From positions 1 to 10,885 of the forward strand of contig JAGXOB010000074.1 of NCBI GenBank assembly GCA_019894735.1: 10,885 nt of DNA. The letters run 5' to 3'. Shown here piece by piece: positions 5,630 through 10,885 of the stretch. Below the pieces are notes generated by a model. It worked only from the letters and a program-made list of their open reading frames with translations. It did no database searches and was not told the origin of the DNA. Each line of letters begins with the position of its first letter. Position 1 is the first letter of the stretch. The position numbers and the translations under genes were made by a program. This DNA comes from Promethearchaeota archaeon (GTDB lineage Archaea > Asgardarchaeota > Lokiarchaeia > Sigynarchaeales > SOKP01).

Positions 5630-7021
5630 TTAATTATTGCTTCTATTTTTTCTTTGGGCAAATTCTTCTTTTTTTTTCATATGCAATTCTTCGAGTTTTG
5701 ACTCAAGTTCATCAAGTTTTTCGCCTTCAAGAGGAAATAAGTACGCAAAGATTAAACTTAAGGCAACAAATATGTTGACGATAAAATAGAAAACTAGTTT
5801 AATCCCAAAAATGGCCGTATCGGGTTGAACAGGTGAATCAGGAACATAACTAGTTAGAGTTAAAACTAGGGTTACTATAATTGGACCGATGCTTTCCGCT
5901 GGTTTGGTGAAAAGAGCGTTAATTCCAAAAAACATTCCTTCTCGTCTTGAACCATATTCTACTTCGTCTTCATCTATTGGAAGTGTTTGAAGGATTACAC
6001 CAAAGATATTAGCGCCTCCAAAAAAGGTGGAGAAGACCAAACCTATCCAAATAGTAGGGATCTCAATCGCGGGAATCAACACCAAAAAGAATATAATGAA
6101 ACCTCCAACAAATTGAATAATACTAAACCGAATCAACAATTTTTTAAATCCATACTTGGTTCTTAACTTCATACATAAGAGATTGGAACTCCACCCAACA
6201 ATAATGACAATCAGAAAGTAGAACAGCACATTTTCAGCACCTATGATTATCAAAAATAGAAATACATACGAGAGTTGAATCGATCCGATAAGGGTTTTAA
6301 AGAAATTATACCCTATAAAATACCTAAACGATATCGATTTTAATGTCTGTTTGATAGCAGTCCATAGGGGAGGGCTTTTATCGTGTTGGTATTCTGGGCT
6401 TTCCTTAGACAATTTACCCACAAAAAAATAACACACATAGCTAATAGCCGCAACAACTATATTATACATCTGAAAAAATTGCAAATTATCGACCATCGTT
6501 GGAACTGTTATTACAAGAAAACTTGCGAATAGTGCTACTATGCCCCCAAGGAAATTAATTTTTGTACGTTCACCTAAATCTGAAGTCATATCTGGAAGAA
6601 GAGCCATCCAAGCCATAGTAACGATATTTGATAATGTATCAAAAACACTGATAGTTATTACAAAATGGAGAAACATGACAAATTGCCCTAAGGGCGAACT
6701 GTTGTCGGTACTCCATGGAAACCACATTAGAACAAATACTACTACTAGAAACGGACTGAAGTATTTAATATAAAAAATCCGACGACTACCTCGTTTTTCC
6801 ACATCGGTATTATCTTGCCACTGCCCAATGATTGGATCATTCGTCATATTGATGAACATGAAGATAACCATGCCAACCACAAACAAAACCCAATCTAGCC
6901 CTAAAGAATCGTAAAAAAATTTTATATAGGCTAAGCGAAATACTCCAAGAATGATGGTTAAAGGAACCATACCCATTATATAACCGGAAACTTGCTTTCT
7001 TGGTAATTTTTTTTCTGACAT
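5630..7021 (-). CDS. GPH-family sugar:cation symporter (MFS, melibiose-carrier-like)
   Basis: A 463-residue polytopic transporter of the glycoside-pentoside-hexuronide:cation symporter family (COG2211, MelB-like), with about 12 hydrophobic segments between residues 15 and 430. Family hallmarks are NMTNDPIIGQWQDNT (58-72) followed by RGSRRIFYIKYFSP, equivalent to the DPIxGxxxDRT...GRRRP loop; LLPDMTSDLGERTKINFLGG (141-160), the conserved cytoplasmic P...ERT element; and LPIDEDEVEYGSRREGMFFG (347-366), with KPAESIGP after it, the second-half loop. It probably imports a sugar or glycoside with Na+ or H+ across the plasma membrane. The tail (430-463) is highly charged and could form a short cytoplasmic coiled coil. 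It is divergent from the sulfatase and GH94-like genes, supporting a carbohydrate locus; the substrate is not readable. No Shine-Dalgarno is visible. Some GPH members carry non-sugar solutes. Confidence 0.88.
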   Translation of the reverse strand: MSEKKLPRKQVSGYIMGMVPLTIILGVFRLAYIKFFYDSLGLDWVLFVVGMVIFMFINMTNDPIIGQWQDNTDVEKRGSRRIFYIKYFSPFLVVVFVLMWFPWSTDNSSPLGQFVMFLHFVITISVFDTLSNIVTMAWMALLPDMTSDLGERTKINFLGGIVALFASFLVITVPTMVDNLQFFQMYNIVVAAISYVCYFFVGKLSKESPEYQHDKSPPLWTAIKQTLKSISFRYFIGYNFFKTLIGSIQLSYVFLFLIIIGAENVLFYFLIVIIVGWSSNLLCMKLRTKYGFKKLLIRFSIIQFVGGFIIFFLVLIPAIEIPTIWIGLVFSTFFGGANIFGVILQTLPIDEDEVEYGSRREGMFFGINALFTKPAESIGPIIVTLVLTLTSYVPDSPVQPDTAIFGIKLVFYFIVNIFVALSLIFAYLFPLEGEKLDELESKLEELHMKKKEEFAQRKNRSNN

Positions 7022-7062
7022 TTTTATATATGTAAAAATTTTTCTTGTTAATAATGTAATCT

Positions 7063-7120
7063 TGATGTTAAACTATAAAAAGATTTATTTTGAGTTTAAT
7101 TTTTTATCATATTAACATCA
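7063..7120. repeat. Spaced inverted repeat TGATGTTAA / TTAACATCA, candidate operator pair
   Basis: TGATGTTAA at 7063-7071 and its exact reverse complement TTAACATCA at 7112-7120 flank the only good TATA-like element in this divergent region. Two half-sites about 49 bp apart between a transporter and catabolic genes would suit a regulator controlling both directions. Each arm has two G:C pairs out of nine, so chance remains possible. Confidence 0.4.
7074..7081 (+). promoter_or_regulatory. Candidate TATA box for the sulfatase/GH94-like unit
   Basis: TATAAAAA lies between the inverted-repeat arms, about 75-82 bp before the proposed ATT start at 7156. The transcript would start near 7103 and carry a leader of about 50 nt. 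The reverse strand reads TTTTTATA, so it might instead serve the symporter (about 55 bp to its ATG). Confidence 0.3.
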
Positions 7121-7155
7121 TCAATTAGAATTTACAAATTAAAAGTGTATTTGAA

Positions 7156-8727
7156 ATTAGTCAGAAATTAAACTTTTTATTTATTATAACCGATCAACAA
7201 CGATTAGATCACTTAAGTTGCTACAATAGCAACATGATCTTAAAAACACCTAATATCGATAGTATCGCTAAAGAGGGTATCAAGTTTACGAATTTTTATT
7301 GCAATAATCCTATTTGTATGCCAAATCGTAGCACTATTTTCACAGGACAATATCCCTCAGTTCACGGAGTAACAACTAATGGACGAAATTTACCGCAAGG
7401 CACAAATACATTTGTCGATATCTTACTTAAATCCGGAATTTATCATACAGCAAGTTTCGGGAAGATTCATCTAAATTATTTTGGAGCAGAATCTGGAGAA
7501 TTTAAAAACGCATTAAAAAGTCAAGAATTTGCTCATCCTAGACAATACGGTGATTTAACCCAATATTCGCCCTATTTTGGATTAGATGAAGTAAAGCTTG
7601 TTTCGGGGCATGGTACTCTATGTGGTCACCCCGATTACATAAATTGGGTAAAAAAAGAGGTTGAGAGAGATCCCTCTTTGGGAAAACCACTAAGGATAAA
7701 ATTAAGTAATCCAGATGGTCTAATTCAAACAAAACTTAATATAAGTCTTAATACAACTGACCCTCTACTAAAACTTCAAGTTGTAAGGCATAAAGTTCCT
7801 GAGGAGCTTTATTCTACAAGCTTTGTTAAAGAAAATACAATTGACTTTTTGAAGAGATTTTCAGAGGGGAGTTATTCTAAAGAAAACTTTCTTGTTTTCT
7901 GTTCCTTTCCAGATCCTCATCACCCATTCTCGCCGCCAGGGAGGTATTTTGATATGTATAGGCCCGAGGAGGTCACAGTCCCCGAAACTTTTAATGATAA
8001 CCACGAAAATAGTTCAGAATTCAATAAAAAACATTACAATACTCTAATAAGAAGCGAAGGGACAGAAAAAGGAATTTTTCCAGTTCCAAAAGACTTGACC
8101 GAAGAAGATGTTAAAAAAGTAATAGCTGCGTCTTACGGCGTGGAAAAAATGATTGATGACGCTGTAGGAGAGGTTTTAGATGCGCTAAGTAAATTTGGTT
8201 TATCTGAAAATACTGTCGTAATTTTTACTACCGATCACGGAGATCTCGGAGGAGACCACCGATTCTTCTTTAAAGGACCATTCTTATATCAAGGACTGAT
8301 AAAAATCCCCTTTTTAATAAAAATCCCAAATGGTTTAGCAAATCTAGATTGCAATTCATTAGCCAGTTCAATTGATATTCCTGAAACAATTTTAGAATTA
8401 GCAGGAATGCCTATCCCAGACTTTATGCAGGGAAAAAGTTTAATTCCGGTATTAAAAAATCCTGAAGAAATTGTAAAAAATGATGTTCTTATTGAAATGG
8501 ATGATGATCATAATAACGAGAAAACGAGAACTTTAATTACAGACGAATGGAGAATAACGGTGTTTAGTGATCATGGAGATCTATACAATTTAAAGGAAGA
8601 CTCAAACGAACTGAATAATTTGTGGTACGATACTTCGTTTAATGAGATAAAAATTGAATTACTTTTGAAATTGTTTAAAAAGTCATCAAAAATAAGTAAA
8701 TCTGTTCTCAGAGATTGTGGATTTTAA
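7156..8727 (+). CDS. Sulfatase (type I, FGly-dependent, cytoplasmic) with non-canonical ATT start
   Basis: An alkaline-phosphatase-superfamily sulfatase, hydrolysing sulfate (possibly phosphonate) monoesters. The first in-frame ATG (7234) is too late: the upstream frame, open from 7129, encodes NFLFIITDQQRLDHLSCYN, the standard sulfatase N-terminus. No in-frame ATG, GTG or TTG precedes it; ATT at 7156 gives M-S-Q-K-L-N-F, a natural beginning (523 residues). In that numbering: metal ligand Asp13; signature CMPNR with formylglycine precursor Cys54, Pro56 and Arg58, followed by TGQYPSVHGV; HHP at 255-257; TTDHGD with Asp360 and His361; and Lys373 in FFFKG. All expected catalytic residues are present. 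There is no signal peptide, so it should be cytosolic. A Cys-type site needs a maturase (anSME or FGE), not seen here. It lies 46 bp before the GH94-like gene with no poly-T between, so they are probably co-transcribed. The family is sure; the start is uncertain. Confidence 0.85.
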   Translation: MSQKLNFLFIITDQQRLDHLSCYNSNMILKTPNIDSIAKEGIKFTNFYCNNPICMPNRSTIFTGQYPSVHGVTTNGRNLPQGTNTFVDILLKSGIYHTASFGKIHLNYFGAESGEFKNALKSQEFAHPRQYGDLTQYSPYFGLDEVKLVSGHGTLCGHPDYINWVKKEVERDPSLGKPLRIKLSNPDGLIQTKLNISLNTTDPLLKLQVVRHKVPEELYSTSFVKENTIDFLKRFSEGSYSKENFLVFCSFPDPHHPFSPPGRYFDMYRPEEVTVPETFNDNHENSSEFNKKHYNTLIRSEGTEKGIFPVPKDLTEEDVKKVIAASYGVEKMIDDAVGEVLDALSKFGLSENTVVIFTTDHGDLGGDHRFFFKGPFLYQGLIKIPFLIKIPNGLANLDCNSLASSIDIPETILELAGMPIPDFMQGKSLIPVLKNPEEIVKNDVLIEMDDDHNNEKTRTLITDEWRITVFSDHGDLYNLKEDSNELNNLWYDTSFNEIKIELLLKLFKKSSKISKSVLRDCGF

Positions 8728-8730
8728 TAA

Positions 8731-8740
8731 ATATATAAAA
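8731..8740 (+). promoter_or_regulatory. TATA-like element before the GH94-like gene
   Basis: ATATATAAAA, centred about 38 bp before the TTG start at 8774, would give a leader of roughly 10 nt. It could be an internal promoter, or simply AT-rich spacer in a sulfatase/GH94-like operon. Confidence 0.3.
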
Positions 8741-8773
8741 TAATAAAATGTAGAACAAAATAAGTGAAATATA

Positions 8774-10885
8774 TTGAGTAAAAAAGAATTTGGTTCCGGT
8801 TATTTTGGAGATTGGATTGAGGATGAGTTTGGAATGCCTAGTTATCTTTACACATGCGACCAGATCAACGATCCCAAAGCAACAACTCCAATGAATGAAA
8901 TGTGGCGCTCAAATAGAGAACATCTCCATCAAGTCGGAAACGATAGGTTGGTAGCAGTAGTATCGAACTATGGCCACATCCAGGTGCGACAGGACGAAGG
9001 TGGTCCTAAATATTTGAACGAATTTAATCCCGAACAAGGACATTATGCAGGGGGATTTGGATATCTTACAGATGGTTCTAATCGTTTAAGTACGTATTAT
9101 CCTGGTAATGCAGACTCCTTCGAAAGAACCTTTGGGATTGGATATATCCGAAAAAAAGTGATCGGACATGGGTATAATGTTAACCAAAACATTTTTGCTC
9201 CGTTTGGGGATGATCCCGTTTTGATCTCTCAAGTTAAAATCACGAATAATCTAGATATTCCCGTTGATTTACGATGGATTGAATATTGGGGCTGTCACAT
9301 GTATCAATTTTCATCCTCTTCGTTTGCTGCAGTTCTTGCAGGCAAACCAGGCAAACATCCAAGAGACGTTCGCCACGAATACAGTAATAAATTTAAACAT
9401 AAGTTTGAAGCGATTCCTAATAATCTAGGGTTTCAAGAGAGTAAATATTTAGAAGATCAAGAAGAGATATATGATCCGGCTTACCCTAAACCTACTTTTT
9501 TAGATAATTTCCCCCCCAAAACATTTTTAGTCTCTTTAGATGCGAAAGCTGATGGATTAAGTACCAACAGTAAGGAATTTTTTGGTCAAGGTGGTGTTGA
9601 AACACCAGATGGTTTAGATACTAAGTTAAGCAACAATATTGATAATAAAGGAAATGAAGTTGCTATGTTTCTGGAACGAAATGTGAAGTTAAATCCAGGA
9701 GAAAGTCAGACATTAACATTCCTATATGGTTATGTTCCTGAAGGATTCGAACTAGAATCCTTAATTGGTAAATACAAACAAAATTATACTAATTTATTTG
9801 AAGAATCATGCCAACAATGGAAAAGTAGTAGAATGGAATTAAAAATAAGGGATGAACCTTGGGTTAATCGTGAGCTTTTCTGGCATTACTATTATTTACG
9901 AGGTGCCATGACATATGACAACTATTTTAAAGAACACATCCTTTCTCAAGGGCATGTTTACCAATATATAGTCGGATTTCAAGGCGCTGCCAGGGATCCA
10001 TTACAACACGCATTACCGTTTATTTATTCTAACCCATCAATTGTTAAAGAAATAATTAGATATACTCTAAAAACTGTTCGGAAAAATGGTGAAATCCCAT
10101 GGGGAATTACAGGAAGCGGTCAAATATTACCAGTCCCAATTAAACCTAGCGATCAAGGATTGTGGCTTCTCTGGTTAATAAGTGAATACATTCTTGGAAC
10201 GAAAGATGTTGAAATACTTGACGAAGAGATCTCTAGATATCCCTGTTATGGTTCGAGGGTAGAAGTTGTTAAGGTACGAGAGATAATTGAACGTTGCTAT
10301 AATCATATAACAAATAAAATAGGAACAGGAAAACACGGACTTCAAAGATTATCTAATGGAGATTGGAACGATAATGTTATTTTTGGACATATTTCTCCCG
10401 AATATCATAAGGAAATTCAGAAGATTGCTGAAAGTGTTTTAAACGCAGCAATGTCAATTTTTGCACTTCAAATTTATTCTGATATGTTAAGATTCATTAA
10501 TGAAGATGAGATGGCTGAGCATGCCCTTAAGTATTCAATTTCTCAACGAAAAGCAGTTCAGGCTCAATGGAACGGAAATTGGGTCAGGCGGGCTTGGTTA
10601 ACCGAAGAATTAGGATGGATTGGCGAGGATCAAATGTGGTTAGAGCCACAGCCTTGGACAATCATAGGAGATGCTTTGGAACAGGATCAAAAATTAAAAT
10701 TGATTAAAAATATTGATGAATTAGTCCGCAAACCTTCAAAAATCGGAGCTCAAATTCTTGATAAAGTAATTAACGTGAATTATCCGGAAGGACAAGGAAC
10801 AAACGGAGGGATTTGGCCTTCTATAAATGGAACTTTGATATGGGCATTATCATTAGTAGACAATGAAATGGGTTGGGACGAGTGG
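8774..10885 (+). CDS. GH94-like (former GT36) glycoside phosphorylase/hydrolase, TTG start, 3' end cut by window
   Basis: The frame stays open for 704 codons to the window edge. TTG at 8774 is the only usable start: an in-frame TGA lies at 8765-8767, and the next Met (residue 21) would remove the conserved-looking opening FGSGYFGDWIEDEFG. AAGTGA (8762-8767) sits 6 nt upstream as a weak ribosome-binding site. Residues about 1-330 form a beta-rich N-terminal domain (GNDRLVAVVSNYG, HIQVRQDEGGP, GGFGYLTDG). The helical catalytic barrel follows: GFQGAARDPLQ (401-411) resembles the RDxxQ substrate-site element of cellobiose/chitobiose phosphorylases, GDWND (529-533) holds the likely general-acid Asp, and EPQPW (624-628) and GTNGGIW (675-681) match later family motifs. 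GH94 enzymes phosphorolyse beta-glucosides to sugar-1-phosphate. There is no signal peptide. It may be a distant relative rather than true GH94; the substrate is unknown. Confidence 0.82.
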   Translation, partial: MSKKEFGSGYFGDWIEDEFGMPSYLYTCDQINDPKATTPMNEMWRSNREHLHQVGNDRLVAVVSNYGHIQVRQDEGGPKYLNEFNPEQGHYAGGFGYLTDGSNRLSTYYPGNADSFERTFGIGYIRKKVIGHGYNVNQNIFAPFGDDPVLISQVKITNNLDIPVDLRWIEYWGCHMYQFSSSSFAAVLAGKPGKHPRDVRHEYSNKFKHKFEAIPNNLGFQESKYLEDQEEIYDPAYPKPTFLDNFPPKTFLVSLDAKADGLSTNSKEFFGQGGVETPDGLDTKLSNNIDNKGNEVAMFLERNVKLNPGESQTLTFLYGYVPEGFELESLIGKYKQNYTNLFEESCQQWKSSRMELKIRDEPWVNRELFWHYYYLRGAMTYDNYFKEHILSQGHVYQYIVGFQGAARDPLQHALPFIYSNPSIVKEIIRYTLKTVRKNGEIPWGITGSGQILPVPIKPSDQGLWLLWLISEYILGTKDVEILDEEISRYPCYGSRVEVVKVREIIERCYNHITNKIGTGKHGLQRLSNGDWNDNVIFGHISPEYHKEIQKIAESVLNAAMSIFALQIYSDMLRFINEDEMAEHALKYSISQRKAVQAQWNGNWVRRAWLTEELGWIGEDQMWLEPQPWTIIGDALEQDQKLKLIKNIDELVRKPSKIGAQILDKVINVNYPEGQGTNGGIWPSINGTLIWALSLVDNEMGWDEW

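Larger units (their letters stand above)
7022..7155. promoter_or_regulatory. Divergent control region between symporter and sulfatase
   Basis: A 134-bp AT-rich region that should drive the symporter leftward and the sulfatase/GH94-like pair rightward. It contains a perfect 9-bp inverted repeat with 40-bp spacing (described separately), a TATAAAAA element between its arms, and a small palindrome AAAAATTTTT (7035-7044) close to the symporter start. A 16-codon ATG reading frame starting at 7065 has no ribosome-binding site and is ignored. Confidence 0.45.

Noticed and set aside
7065..7115. A 16-codon ATG reading frame upstream of the sulfatase as a leader peptide
   Set aside because: It has no ribosome-binding site, its composition matches AT-rich noncoding sequence, and it overlaps the TATA-like element.
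7234..8727. Sulfatase starting at ATG 7234
   Set aside because: The upstream frame encodes the conserved TDQQR metal-binding strand, so this start would truncate an essential part of the enzyme.
9511..9517. C7 run inside the GH94-like gene as a frameshift site
   Set aside because: The same frame is open and has family motifs before and after the run, so no frameshift is needed.

Overview
The window looks like a piece of an Asgard archaeal chromosome (Lokiarchaeia or a relative). This is inferred from the combination of features, not from a marker gene. It is AT-rich, has archaeal-style TATA elements (for example TTTAATATATA 32 bp before a start that lacks a Shine-Dalgarno) and poly-T tracts at gene ends. 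It carries an MglA/Ras-like small GTPase next to an arrestin-fold protein, and a geranylgeranyl-reductase-family flavoprotein. Genes are densely packed. The longest gene-free stretch is 214 bp, so there is no unexplained gap above 300 bases. No rRNA, tRNA, CRISPR or insertion sequence was seen.

Layout. (1) 1-1687: the 3' part of a small GTPase (+) meets, tail to tail across 18 bp, a 402-residue two-domain arrestin-like protein with an extra C-terminal beta domain (-). (2) 1688-1901: a divergent promoter region. (3) 1902-3569: a HAD-superfamily phosphatase and a tandem double-GNAT acetyltransferase, 30 bp apart and probably one operon. (4) 3619-5565: on the minus strand, a five-helix membrane protein of unknown function with a hairpin and a strong ribosome-binding site in its leader, and an FAD-dependent geranylgeranyl-reductase-like oxidoreductase. 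(5) 5630-10885: a divergent carbohydrate locus with a GPH-family sugar:cation symporter (-), a cytoplasmic-type sulfatase (+) and a GH94-like glycoside phosphorylase/hydrolase (+) that runs off the window.

How the genes may work together. The sulfatase and the GH94-like enzyme both lack signal peptides and sit opposite a sugar symporter. The simplest reading is import of a sulfated or sulfate-ester-bearing oligosaccharide, followed by desulfation and phosphorolysis or hydrolysis in the cytosol. The HAD phosphatase and double GNAT could belong to sugar metabolism, but nothing in the sequence proves it.

Two gene models need care. The sulfatase reading frame carries its essential N-terminal metal-binding motif (TDQQR) upstream of the first ATG and has no ATG, GTG or TTG there; ATT at 7156 is the best-placed start. 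The GH94-like gene starts at a TTG (8774), and an ATG-only or closed-ORF search would miss it.
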